DNA of 64,000 bases from positions 124,001-188,000 of the forward strand of contig NZ_SHKR01000013.1 of assembly GCF_004217145.1 (NCBI RefSeq), written 5' to 3'. Positions 33,037-41,207 of this stretch are shown piece by piece. Under the pieces are notes generated by a model. It did not search any database and was not told the origin of the DNA. It saw nothing but the letters and a program-made list of their open reading frames with translations. Both the position numbers and the translations under genes were made by a program. The stretch comes from Kribbella rubisoli (GTDB taxonomy: Bacteria > Actinomycetota > Actinomycetes > Propionibacteriales > Kribbellaceae). Every line of letters starts with the position of its first letter. The stretch's first letter is position 1.

Positions 33037-34370
33037 CCAGACAGCTGCACTTGAACGCGTTCCTGATGAGCACGGGCCACCATGAGGCTTCGTGGCGGTT
33101 GCCGGAGAGCAACCCGTTCGCGAACACGTCGGTGGCGCACTACCAGGCTTTGGCGCAGCTGGCCGAGCGCGGGAAGTTCGACTCGATCTTCTTCGCGGAT
33201 TCGCCCGTGCTGATCGGTACGGTCGGGCGGCGGCCGGCGGGTTCGCTGGAGCCGACGGTGCTCCTCACCGCGATCGCGGCCGTGACGTCGCGGATCGGGC
33301 TCATCGCGACGGCGTCGACGACGTACAACGAGCCGTACAACCTGGCTCGGCGCTTCGCCAGCGTCGATCATGTGAGCGGTGGGCGCGCGGGCTGGAACGT
33401 GGTGACGACGGCTGGTCCGGATGCGGCGCTCAACTTCAACCTCGCGGACCAGCCGGCGCATGCCGAGCGCTACGAGCGGGCGGCGGAGTTCCTCGAGGTC
33501 GCGTACAAGCTGTGGGACTCGTGGCAGGACGACGCCGCGATCGCCGACAAGTCTTCCGGTGTGTGGGCGGTGCAGGAGCGGGTCCAGCCGATCGATCACG
33601 TCGGACGGCACTTCCAGGTCCGTGGGCCGCTCAACCTGCCGCGGTCGCCGCAGGGGCATCCGCTGATCGTGCAGGCCGGGTCGTCCGAGGACGGGAAGGG
33701 TCTCGCGGCGCGGTACGCCGAGGCGGTGTTCACCGCGCAGCAGACGCTGGAGGACGCGCAGGACTTCTATCGCGACCTGAAGGCACGCACGGCCGCTCTC
33801 GGGCGGGACCCGTCCGGGGTGAAGATCCTGCCCGGGATCGTGCCGGTGATCGGCTCGACAGTCGCCGAGGCCGAGCGGCTGGAGCATCAGCTGGATTCGC
33901 TGATCCGGCCCGAGTACGCGCGTCTGCAGCTGGCGAAGACGCTCAAGGTGTCGCCCGAGGACCTGCCGTTCGACCAGCAACTCCCCGCGGACCTTCCCGA
34001 CGAAGACGAGATCGAGGGCGCAAAGAGCCGCTACACGCTGATCGTCACCCTCGCTCGCCGCGAGAAACTAACCGTCCGCGAACTGATCGGCCGCCTCGGC
34101 GGTGGCCGCGGCCACAGGACGTTCACCGGCACCCCGGAACAGGTCGCCGACGCGATCCAGCACTGGTTCGAGGCGGGCGCGGCGGACGGCTTCAACATCA
34201 TGCCCCCAGTCCTCCCGTCCGGCCTCGAGACCTTCGTCAACGAGGTGATCCCGATCCTCCAGTCCCGAGGCCTCTTCCGCACCGAGTACACCGGCACCAC
34301 CCTCCGCGACCACTACGGCCTACCCCGCCCCACCGGCCGCACCGCATCACTACAGGAAGCAACCGCCTGA
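33033..34370 (+). CDS. FMN-dependent monooxygenase, NtaA/SnaA/DszA family
   Basis: 445 residues, bacterial-luciferase-like TIM barrel. The start MTRQLHLNAFLMSTGHHEASWR and LAERGKFDSIFFADSP are typical, as are RFASVDHVSGGRAGWNVVTT and the FHQ-like region ending HPLIVQAGSSEDGKGLAARYAEAVFTA. The group includes nitrilotriacetate, pristinamycin and dibenzothiophene-sulfone monooxygenases. With the flavin reductase and sulfonate-type importer upstream it most likely cleaves C-S bonds of an organosulfur compound so that sulfite can be assimilated. The exact substrate is unknown. Confidence 0.92.
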   Translation: MTRQLHLNAFLMSTGHHEASWRLPESNPFANTSVAHYQALAQLAERGKFDSIFFADSPVLIGTVGRRPAGSLEPTVLLTAIAAVTSRIGLIATASTTYNEPYNLARRFASVDHVSGGRAGWNVVTTAGPDAALNFNLADQPAHAERYERAAEFLEVAYKLWDSWQDDAAIADKSSGVWAVQERVQPIDHVGRHFQVRGPLNLPRSPQGHPLIVQAGSSEDGKGLAARYAEAVFTAQQTLEDAQDFYRDLKARTAALGRDPSGVKILPGIVPVIGSTVAEAERLEHQLDSLIRPEYARLQLAKTLKVSPEDLPFDQQLPADLPDEDEIEGAKSRYTLIVTLARREKLTVRELIGRLGGGRGHRTFTGTPEQVADAIQHWFEAGAADGFNIMPPVLPSGLETFVNEVIPILQSRGLFRTEYTGTTLRDHYGLPRPTGRTASLQEATA

Positions 34371-34378
34371 ACCCGGGC

Positions 34379-34414
34379 TGGTGCTGGGCCCGCCAGGTGG
34401 CCGGCCCAGCACCA
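34379..34414 (+). terminator. hairpin ending the sulfur-scavenging operon
   Basis: tggtgctgggcc and ggcccagcacca are perfect 12-base complements with a 12-base loop, nine bases after the monooxygenase stop. No T-tract. Confidence 0.75.
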
Positions 34415-34440
34415 ACCCGCCGTCAGACCCGGATCCCCAC

Positions 34441-34508
34441 GCCATCACAACTCCTCCAACTCCCGAGAGCCCCGCAGGAGTTCTTACGCCGGCGCAGATT
34501 GTGATGGC
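34441..34508. repeat. nested inverted repeat downstream of the sulfur operon
   Basis: gccatcacaa (34441-34450) pairs with ttgtgatggc (34499-34508), and inside it aactcct pairs with aggagtt (34487-34493). It is about 30 bases after the operon terminator and 70 before the end of the leftward quinone-reductase gene. Possibly a second terminator serving the leftward gene. Confidence 0.5.
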
Positions 34509-34577
34509 CTGCAGATCCGCCCCTCCAGCCGACCAAGCCCTCACGCGCGCCGGCGAGCAGCCGCACGTGGGCTTACC

Positions 34578-35558
34578 TCAGGCCCCGACTCGTACCACGA
34601 GCTTTCCGATGGCGCCGCCGTCCTGCATGAGACGGTGGGCCTCGCCGATTTGCTCCATGGTGAAGACGCGGTCGATCCTGATCGGGAGCTTGCCTGCGGC
34701 GACCAGGTCGACGTAGCGCTGGAACGCGTCGGCCGGTAGGTCGGAGCTCTCGCCGCCGTACGCCGTCAGCCGGACGCCGTTCGGGATGTAGTCCATCGGG
34801 TAGAAGTCCGGGATCGTCCAGTTGTCGCTGAGCATTCCGGTGAAACACACCGTGCCGTGGATCGCGGTTGCTTTCAGCGTGTCCGGTAGGACATTCGTGC
34901 CGACGAGTTCAAGTGCTGCGTGAACGCCGTCCGGGAGAATCTCCCGCACCTTTTCCGCAACGTTGCCGTCGTCAACGATCGGATGATCGACACCGAGTTC
35001 ACGAAGAACATCCAGCCGGTCAGGATTCCGCGTCGTCGAGAACACGGTCAGCCCGTGTTCCTTCGCCAGTACGGCGGCCGCGACGCCCACGGACGACGTA
35101 CCGCCGCGAACCAGCAACGACTGCCCCGGCTCGATCGCGAGACCCGTGTAGAGCGATCCATGGGCGGTCTGCAGCATCTCCGGCAAAGCGCCGAGTGTCG
35201 CCCAGTCGAGGCCGGTCGTCACCGGGATGACCGACGACGCCGGTACGACGGTGTACTCCGCGTACCCGCCGTCGTACTCGCGCCCCATCCCGCCCATCAT
35301 CGCGACCACCTGCTGCCCGACCGCGAACTCCCCGCCCGGCGCCGCATCGACCGTCCCGGCCGCCTCGATCCCGGGGATGACCGGGAAGCGCGCGTTCGTC
35401 GCGAAGCCCGCGCGGAGGTGGTACTCCGACCGGTTCAGCCCGAACGCCTCCACCTTGATCCGCACCCACCCGGCGCGCGGCTCCGGCACGGCGACCCGTC
35501 GTACCCGCATCTCCTCCGGCTCCATCGGCCCGTCCAGCACAACCGCCCGCATGTCCAT
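34578..35558 (-). CDS. quinone oxidoreductase / MDR-family zinc-free dehydrogenase
   Basis: 326 residues; start MDMRAVVLDGPMEPEEMRV (the longer frame shadows the divergent gene). MDR family, quinone-reductase branch: GWVRIKVEAFGLNRSEYHLR and PVIPGIEAAGTVDAA replace the zinc ligands of alcohol dehydrogenases. The NADPH site is LLVRGGTSSVGVAAAVLAKE. Predicted to reduce quinones or enones with NADPH. Divergent from the glycerophosphodiesterase at 35598. Confidence 0.9.
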   Translation of the reverse strand: MDMRAVVLDGPMEPEEMRVRRVAVPEPRAGWVRIKVEAFGLNRSEYHLRAGFATNARFPVIPGIEAAGTVDAAPGGEFAVGQQVVAMMGGMGREYDGGYAEYTVVPASSVIPVTTGLDWATLGALPEMLQTAHGSLYTGLAIEPGQSLLVRGGTSSVGVAAAVLAKEHGLTVFSTTRNPDRLDVLRELGVDHPIVDDGNVAEKVREILPDGVHAALELVGTNVLPDTLKATAIHGTVCFTGMLSDNWTIPDFYPMDYIPNGVRLTAYGGESSDLPADAFQRYVDLVAAGKLPIRIDRVFTMEQIGEAHRLMQDGGAIGKLVVRVGA

Positions 35559-35597
35559 GCCGCCAATCCTGACGCACCGTGTGAAAGAGTTTCCTTC

Positions 35598-36422
35598 ATG
35601 CGGAAGCTCCCGCGCGTCGTAGCCCATCGCGGCGCCAGTGAAGTCAGTCCGGAACACACGCTTGCGGCGTACCAGCGGGCGATCGAGATCGGCGCGGACG
35701 GTCTCGAGTGCGACATCCGGCTCACCGCGGACGGGCATCTCGTCTGCGTCCACGACCGCCGGATCGACCGCACCTCGAACGGCCGCGGCGTGCTGTCCAC
35801 GATGAGCCTCGCAGAGCTCGAGGCTTACGACTGGGGCTCGTGGAAGCGTCCGTGGGCCGACCTCGACGACGAGGCCGACCTGCCCGGTCTCGACGAGATG
35901 AAGGTGCTCACGCTCGACACGCTGCTGGCGACCGTCCGGGACGCGGGCCGGCCGGTCGAGCTCGCCATCGAGACCAAGCACCCGACCCGGTACGCCGGAC
36001 TCGTCGAACGCCGCCTGATCGAGGCGCTGGACCGCTACGGCTGGGCCCGTCCGAAACTCGGTTCGGAGTCGCCGGTCCGGGTGATGAGCTTCTCCTGGCT
36101 GTCGCTGCGCCGGCTGCGTACGGCGGCCCCCGGCCTGCGCACCGTCCTGCTGATGGACCGCATCCCGCTGCGTTTCCGCGACGGTTCACTACCCACCGGG
36201 GTCTCGTACGCCGGCCCGAGCCTGGAGATCGTCACCGCGCACCCGGAGTACGTCGATCGCGCGCAGAAGCACGGGCACCAGGTCCACGTGTGGACGGTGA
36301 ACGCCGAGGAGGACCTGCGCCGCTGCCGCGAGATCGGGGTCGACGTGGTGATCAGCGACCGCCCGGACGTCGCGCTGAGGGTTCTGGCGGAACCGCCGGA
36401 AGAGGTAGGACGTCGTACCTGA
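35598..36422 (+). CDS. glycerophosphodiester phosphodiesterase
   Basis: 274 residues. Catalytic motifs: VVAHRGASEVSPEHT (first His), GLECDIRLTADGHLVCVHD (Glu-x-Asp and second His), then the HDRRIDRTSNGRG loop. LAIETKHP carries a further metal ligand, and the end VHVWTVNAEEDLRRC... VISDRPDV is typical. No signal peptide, so it is the cytoplasmic type that frees glycerol 3-phosphate from phospholipid headgroups. Confidence 0.94.
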   Translation: MRKLPRVVAHRGASEVSPEHTLAAYQRAIEIGADGLECDIRLTADGHLVCVHDRRIDRTSNGRGVLSTMSLAELEAYDWGSWKRPWADLDDEADLPGLDEMKVLTLDTLLATVRDAGRPVELAIETKHPTRYAGLVERRLIEALDRYGWARPKLGSESPVRVMSFSWLSLRRLRTAAPGLRTVLLMDRIPLRFRDGSLPTGVSYAGPSLEIVTAHPEYVDRAQKHGHQVHVWTVNAEEDLRRCREIGVDVVISDRPDVALRVLAEPPEEVGRRT

Positions 36423-36476
36423 CCACTTGGTTTGTGACACTTGCGAACGATTTCGTGTGTCATGTGTCACGTGGTC
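36421..36476 (+). terminator. nested inverted repeat after the glycerophosphodiesterase gene
   Basis: Outer arms gaccac/gtggtc and inner arms gtgacac/gtgtcac are perfectly complementary around a 23-base centre. It overlaps the stop codon's last base and precedes a 190-base AT-richer spacer. It may terminate the upstream transcript or be a regulatory dyad for the next gene. Confidence 0.5.
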
Positions 36477-36662
36477 TGGATACGTAGTGAGACGAATGCG
36501 GGCGGTTATTGCAACGTTCAATTCCGTCGATTTCGTTACGGTTTCTTCGGATTTAGGCGCGATCTCCGATGCCCTATGTAACGGAATACCTGCGGTGGTT
36601 TTCCAGGGCCCGATCGTGGGCAGATGTTCCTGTGGCTGAACCGATCATCGAGGAGACCCTGC

Positions 36663-37079
36663 TTGTCCTCTGCGACCCTGCCCGCCGACGTTAGCGTCGT
36701 GGACGTCGTACTGCCGCATGAAGTGTCCGCGGTAGCGGACGCCCGTCGCCGTCTGGCCGCCTACCTGAAGCGCTACCGGATCACCGATTCCGCTTGTGAC
36801 GATGCGCAATTGGTGCTCTCGGAGCTGCTGTCGAACGCGATCCGGTACGCACCGCCGTTGCCGGCCGGTGAGGTACGTGCGGCCTGGTGGATCGACCGGG
36901 CCGGGATCCACGTCGAGGTCACCGATGGTCGCGGGGACACCGAACCGCAGCGGATCAACGACACCCACCCGGAGTCCGTCGGGGGCCGTGGGCTGGCGAT
37001 CGTCGACATGCTCACCTCCGGCTGGGACGTTCGTACGGCCGCTCACCACCGGACGGTGCACGCAATCGTCCCGAGCTAG
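36663..37079 (+). CDS. ATP-binding anti-sigma-factor-like serine kinase (HATPase_c_2)
   Basis: 138 residues from a TTG chosen because gaggag lies eight bases upstream; an ATG at 36624 is in frame but has no ribosome site. The GHKL fold is complete: N-box LVLSELLSNAIRYAPP, G1 HVEVTDGRGD, G2 SVGGRGLAIVDML. Such RsbW/SpoIIAB-like ATPases bind sigma factors or anti-anti-sigma proteins and are numerous in actinobacteria. The partner is not encoded nearby. Confidence 0.88.
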   Translation: MSSATLPADVSVVDVVLPHEVSAVADARRRLAAYLKRYRITDSACDDAQLVLSELLSNAIRYAPPLPAGEVRAAWWIDRAGIHVEVTDGRGDTEPQRINDTHPESVGGRGLAIVDMLTSGWDVRTAAHHRTVHAIVPS

Positions 37080-37118
37080 TTCGCACTCGGGCACGTCCGG
37101 CTGCAAGACTGCGGGGTT

Positions 37119-38087
37119 ATGGGAAAGAAGTCGCGGCAGCGCGCGAAGAACACGACGACTGTCACTCTGGATCCGGCCGACCTGATGGACGTCGGTCCGC
37201 GCGAGCCTTGCCCGTGCGGTTCGGGCAAGCGGTTCAAGCAGTGCCACGGCAAGGACCGGGCCCAGGCCGCGGACGCGTTCGTGGTGCGGCCGTTCGAGGG
37301 GCTGCCGGCCGAATGCGACCTGATCGCGTTCCGCGAGATCGTCCCGTCCGGCACCGTCGAGGTCGAGCTGACCGGCGACAACGCAGGCAGGACGATCAAC
37401 CTCGTCACGCTGCTCCCGATGGCGATGCCGGGCCTGGTGCGCGACGACGAGACGATCTGGATCGGCCTGCAGACACACGCGTCGTCGGGCGATCCGAGCC
37501 GCGACCTCGGGCACGCGATCACCGCCGCTCTGCACACCGAGCCGGGCAACCCGATCCAGGTCGGCGACCTGATGAAGGACGGGCCGCGGCTGCAGGACCT
37601 GATCGACACCTCGAAGCCGCTCGAGGTCAAGGTGCACGAGGGCTTCGACTACTGGGTCGGCGAGAACGTCGAGGACCCGACCGGTGAGGTCGCCGCCGGC
37701 CTGGAGCGTGCGAACGCGGCGGCAGCTCCGACGGTCCGGCTGGAGTCGGTCGACGCGGCGTACTGGACGCAGATCGGCGACCGCATCTACCTGCGCTGGG
37801 TCATGCCGCACACCGAGGACACCCTGCTTGACGCGCTGGCCCGCCTGCACGCGGCCGGGTCGTCCACGCTGATCGACGGCAGCCGGTTGATCGGGTCGTT
37901 CCGTGCCCTCGGCGTACTCGCACCTGTCTGGGAGCTCCCGGCCGGCACCGAGGCCGCCGACGTCGAGAAGCCGGCGGCCGACTTCGCCACCGCGCTCGAG
38001 AAGGCGCTGGCCACCGAGGCACCGCTCACCACCGAGGAGCGGGCCGCTCGAGCCGGTCTCGCCAGCCGCCAGCTCACCATTCGCTGA
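37119..38087 (+). CDS. DUF5926 family protein with N-terminal SEC-C zinc motif
   Basis: 322 residues. Basic N-terminus (MGKKSRQRAKN), then PCPCGSGKRFKQCHGKD (about residues 31-47), the SEC-C C-x-C-x8-C-[HC] metal-binding motif found at the end of SecA. The remainder is the actinobacterial DUF5926 domain, with VPSGTVEVEL, LPMAMPGLVRDDETIWIG and a C-terminal ERAARAGLASRQLTIR. Cytoplasmic, function unknown. It lies 39 bases after the anti-sigma-like ATPase and is followed by a strong terminator. Confidence 0.88.
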   Translation: MGKKSRQRAKNTTTVTLDPADLMDVGPREPCPCGSGKRFKQCHGKDRAQAADAFVVRPFEGLPAECDLIAFREIVPSGTVEVELTGDNAGRTINLVTLLPMAMPGLVRDDETIWIGLQTHASSGDPSRDLGHAITAALHTEPGNPIQVGDLMKDGPRLQDLIDTSKPLEVKVHEGFDYWVGENVEDPTGEVAAGLERANAAAAPTVRLESVDAAYWTQIGDRIYLRWVMPHTEDTLLDALARLHAAGSSTLIDGSRLIGSFRALGVLAPVWELPAGTEAADVEKPAADFATALEKALATEAPLTTEERAARAGLASRQLTIR

Positions 38088-38098
38088 CCGAAACGACG

Positions 38099-38133
38099 AA
38101 CGCCCGGCTGAGTCCTTCAGCCGGGCGTTTCGT
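38099..38133 (+). terminator. strong hairpin terminator after the DUF5926 gene
   Basis: aacgcccggctga and tcagccgggcgtt are perfect 13-base complements with the loop gtcct, then tcgtg. Twelve bases after the stop. It may also serve the leftward arginine deiminase. Confidence 0.85.
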
Positions 38134-38319
38134 GTACTTACAGTGGTCTAGGCCGCGAAGGTGATTCTGGGCCTAGGAACGTGGACGGCCCAAGTCCTGC
38201 TGACGGGGGAGCAACAGGGCCTGGGCCTAGACAGGAAGAGTACTCACGAAGGTCCTCCGCCACAACCCCCGATCTCACTCCGCGTGTCGTAGGGCTCACG
38301 TGACGGCCGGAGCGAGGAC

Positions 38320-39537
38320 TCAGGCGGTCATCGGCGACCGGAGTACGGGGCACGACATGCACCGGGGTCCACCGCGGCCGGAGCCGAGTTCTGAGCCGGA
38401 GATCCGGATGACCTCGATCCCGGATTCCTCGAGGCGCGCATTGGTCTCGACGGTCCGCTCGTACGCGATGCAGACCCGCGGAGCGAGGGCGAGAGTGTTG
38501 TTCCCGTCGTCCCACTGCTCCCGCTCGGCGGTCACCGGGTCGAGGCCGGTGTCGATCCGCCGGAGGGTGTCGATACCCAGCGCCTTCGCGGCCGCGACCA
38601 GGAACGGCTCGGGCTCCGCGATGTGCAGTTGGTCGCCGTCGGTCGTGACCGCGAGCGCCCGCATCTCCTCGGCCATGTTCGGGTACATCAGCACGGCGTC
38701 CTTGTCGACCATCGTGCACACGGTGTCCAGGTGCATCGTGGCCCGCTGCTGAGCGATCGGTACGGCGAGAACCGTGTGGGCCAGGTCCTTCGAGAACACC
38801 CGTCGCGCCAGTCGCTCCACGCCCGCCGGCGTGGTCCGCTCCCCGACCCCGACCGCGAGTACGCCGGGACCGAGCGCGAGCACGTCGCCGCCCTCGACAT
38901 GCTCCAGCTGGTGGTCGTACACCTTGTCCACTCCGGCGAACCGCGGGTGGAACGTGTAGATCAGCTCGGTCAGCTGCGTCTCGCGCATCCGGGCCGGCAT
39001 CGCCAGCGACGTGACCGCCACCGTGTCCTGGATCCAGACGCTCGAGTCGCGGGTGAAGAGCAGGTTCGGCAGGGGGTCGATCAGGAAGTCCTCGTGCGCG
39101 AGCAGCGACGTCACGAGCCCGCCCGCCCGGACCTCGTCGTTCCGTACGCCGGCCATCAGCGCCTCGGCCAGCCCGGCCGGATCGAGCTCGCCGAGAGAGG
39201 CCTGCAGGTACTCGCGCAGGGTGTCGCCGAGCCGCAGGTCCTCGGTGGCGCCGGCGACCGCCTGGGCCCTGGCCGCCGGATCGGCGAGGGATTCGGTCAG
39301 CAGCTCGCCGAGGTACAGCACCTCGACGTCGCGGTCCCGGAGCGCCTGGGCGAACGCGTCGTGCTCGTCCTGGGCCCGGCCGACCCAGGGGATGCCGTCG
39401 AACAGGAGTTTGTCGTTGTTCCGTGGGGTGAGCCGGCGGAGCTCGTTCCCAGGGCGGTGCAGCATCACGGTCCGGAGCGCACCGACCTCGCTGTCGACGC
39501 CGTACGCCTTGCCGCTATCCTGCCGCGCCTCGGTCAT
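38320..39537 (-). CDS. arcA: arginine deiminase
   Basis: 405 residues from ATG 39537 with aagggg upstream. It converts arginine to citrulline and ammonia. Landmarks: [37 protein letters not shown], the catalytic [10 protein letters not shown] His/Asp region, and the nucleophile Cys in [11 protein letters not shown] at the C-terminus (about residue 396). No arcB, arcC or arginine-ornithine antiporter is adjacent, so the full ADI pathway is not encoded here. The spacer to 39631 holds a palindrome near its promoter. Confidence 0.95.
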   Translation of the reverse strand: MTEARQDSGKAYGVDSEVGALRTVMLHRPGNELRRLTPRNNDKLLFDGIPWVGRAQDEHDAFAQALRDRDVEVLYLGELLTESLADPAARAQAVAGATEDLRLGDTLREYLQASLGELDPAGLAEALMAGVRNDEVRAGGLVTSLLAHEDFLIDPLPNLLFTRDSSVWIQDTVAVTSLAMPARMRETQLTELIYTFHPRFAGVDKVYDHQLEHVEGGDVLALGPGVLAVGVGERTTPAGVERLARRVFSKDLAHTVLAVPIAQQRATMHLDTVCTMVDKDAVLMYPNMAEEMRALAVTTDGDQLHIAEPEPFLVAAAKALGIDTLRRIDTGLDPVTAEREQWDDGNNTLALAPRVCIAYERTVETNARLEESGIEVIRISGSELGSGRGGPRCMSCPVLRSPMTA

Positions 39538-39600
39538 TCGTCCGCCCCTTCGCTTCTGAATTGTCCCCACCAAGCTACGGTAGTCCAATCAATCTGTCTG

Positions 39601-39613
39601 ATTGTCCGACAAT
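39601..39613. promoter_or_regulatory. palindrome upstream of arcA
   Basis: attgtc-c-gacaat is a perfect 6+1+6 dyad about 64 bases upstream of the arcA start. A second dyad, caatca...tgattg, overlaps it on the arcA side. Both are candidate operators. Confidence 0.45.
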
Positions 39614-39630
39614 ATCCCAGGATGGGTGGA

Positions 39631-40218
39631 TCAGCGAACCCGGTCATAAAGGAGGCAGAGGGCGCCGGACTCGGTGGGGGTGGAGTCGGTCAGCTTCCAG
39701 GAGGTGGCGGGTAGGCCGTCCTCGAAGAGTCGCGCGCCGCCGCCGACGAGCTCCGGGTCGAGGGTGATGCTCAGCCGGTCGACCTCGTCGGCGGCCAGGA
39801 GCGCCTGGATCACGCTCGTGCTGGCCAGCACGATGATGTCGCCGCCCTCCTGGGCACGCAGTTCCTTGACCACATCCGCGGGCTCGCCGTCAGCGATCCG
39901 GGAGTTCTGCCACGGTGTCTCGGTCATCGTCGTGGAGAAGACCACCTTCTCGGTCTCGTTCAGCCAGCGCGAGAAGGCTCGGTCCTGCGGCGCCGCGTTC
40001 TCGTCGTCGGCCACCGCCGGCCAGAAGCCGCCGAAGCCCTGGTAGTTCTTGCGGCCGAGCAGCGCCGTCGTGGCCGGCTCGGTCACCCGGAGCATGTGGT
40101 CGCGGGCACCCTCGGTGATCGCGTGGGGGACGATCCAGCTCATGTCGTAGTCGCCGCCTGCGCCGTTCACCCGACCGTCGAGCGAGAGCGAGATGTTGGC
40201 GGTCACTGTGCGGGTCAT
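39631..40218 (-). CDS. dihydrofolate-reductase/RibD C-terminal domain protein
   Basis: 195 residues; start MTRTVTANISLSLDGRVNGA with agagg upstream. The RibD_C fold shows LLGRKNYQGFGGFWP, KVVFSTTM and GGDIIVLASTSVIQALLAADEVDRL, and the NADPH-loop segment PELVGGGARLFEDGLP. Proteins of this kind are often called riboflavin-specific-deaminase-like reductases, but most have unknown substrates. Confidence 0.9.
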   Translation of the reverse strand: MTRTVTANISLSLDGRVNGAGGDYDMSWIVPHAITEGARDHMLRVTEPATTALLGRKNYQGFGGFWPAVADDENAAPQDRAFSRWLNETEKVVFSTTMTETPWQNSRIADGEPADVVKELRAQEGGDIIVLASTSVIQALLAADEVDRLSITLDPELVGGGARLFEDGLPATSWKLTDSTPTESGALCLLYDRVR

Positions 40219-40415
40219 TTCGGTACCTCTTCCGGTTTCGCTTCGGTGTGCCTGACACCAGAAATCCTGCCGCCGCGGCGACCCCGGAACATCTGCCACC
40301 TGGCTGATATCGGCAGCCGCCTGGCTGACCCGTCTGTCGTACGAAAGGACGAATATCCACAGCCGACCGACGCTGACGAGGTCGATCGGCTGGAGAGGAA
40401 CTAGGCTGCGGTGCT

Positions 40416-41207
40416 GTGTCCGGTCAAGATCTGTCCCCCGAGCCGTTCGAGCGTGCCGTCGCCTGTGTGATCCCGGCGAAGGACGAGGCCGACCGGATCG
40501 CGGCGACCGTCGACGCGGTGCACAAGATCATCGGAGTCGACTTGGTCGTGGTCGTCGACGACGGCTCGACGGACGGTACGGCGGAGGCCGCCGAGCGAGC
40601 CGGTGCCGTCGTGGTCCGCCACGAGCGCAACCGGGGCAAGGCGGCCGCGATGGAGACCGGCGCGGCCGCGGTCGCCGAGCGCGACGGCGCCCGCGCGCGC
40701 CACCTGCTGTTCCTCGACGCCGACCTGACCGACACCGCCTCGGGCGCGGGTCCGCTGATCGAGCCGGTGCAGACCGGCCGCGTGGACATGACCATCGGCA
40801 CGCTGCCCGCACAAGTCCGGGCCGACGGGACCAAGGCCGGCGGCCACGGCTTCGTCGTACGGCTCTCGCGGGCAGGCATCGAGGAGGCGACCGGTTGGGC
40901 GCCGGAGCAGCCGTTGTCCGGGCAGCGCTGTCTGACGCGGGCCGCGTTCGACTCCGCCGTGCCGCTGGCTGCCGGGTTCGGGGTCGAGACCGCGCTGACG
41001 ATCGATCTGGGTCGGAAGGGTTTCCGCATTCTCGAAGTGCCGATCGACGTCCGGCACCGGGCGACCGGGACTGATCTGCGCGGTCAGCTGCACCGCGCGA
41101 AGCAGTACCTGCACGTCCGGCGCGCGCTCGCCGCCCGCAGTGCGCTCCCCGCGGACGGTGGTGGCCCGTCGCTCCGCAGTCTCTTCCCGCGGAAGTCCGA
41201 GCAATGA
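40416..41207 (+). CDS. family 2 glycosyltransferase
   Basis: 263 residues, GTG start. GT-A motifs: ACVIPAKDEADRIAATVDAV, VVVVDDGSTDGTAE (nucleotide-sugar Asp), and LLFLDADLTD (the metal DxD-like). A glycerol-phosphate or polyprenyl-phosphate acceptor region is seen around LSGQRCLTRAAF. It has no membrane span. It overlaps by four bases the MptB-like transferase gene, so it may make the polyprenyl-phospho-sugar donor that the membrane enzyme uses; this pairing is inference. Confidence 0.88.
   Translation: MSGQDLSPEPFERAVACVIPAKDEADRIAATVDAVHKIIGVDLVVVVDDGSTDGTAEAAERAGAVVVRHERNRGKAAAMETGAAAVAERDGARARHLLFLDADLTDTASGAGPLIEPVQTGRVDMTIGTLPAQVRADGTKAGGHGFVVRLSRAGIEEATGWAPEQPLSGQRCLTRAAFDSAVPLAAGFGVETALTIDLGRKGFRILEVPIDVRHRATGTDLRGQLHRAKQYLHVRRALAARSALPADGGGPSLRSLFPRKSEQ

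Noticed and set aside
34350-34445. 31-residue leftward frame with ggagga upstream
   Set aside because: It lies across the operon terminator and an inverted repeat, and the product is Gly/Pro/Ser-rich without features.
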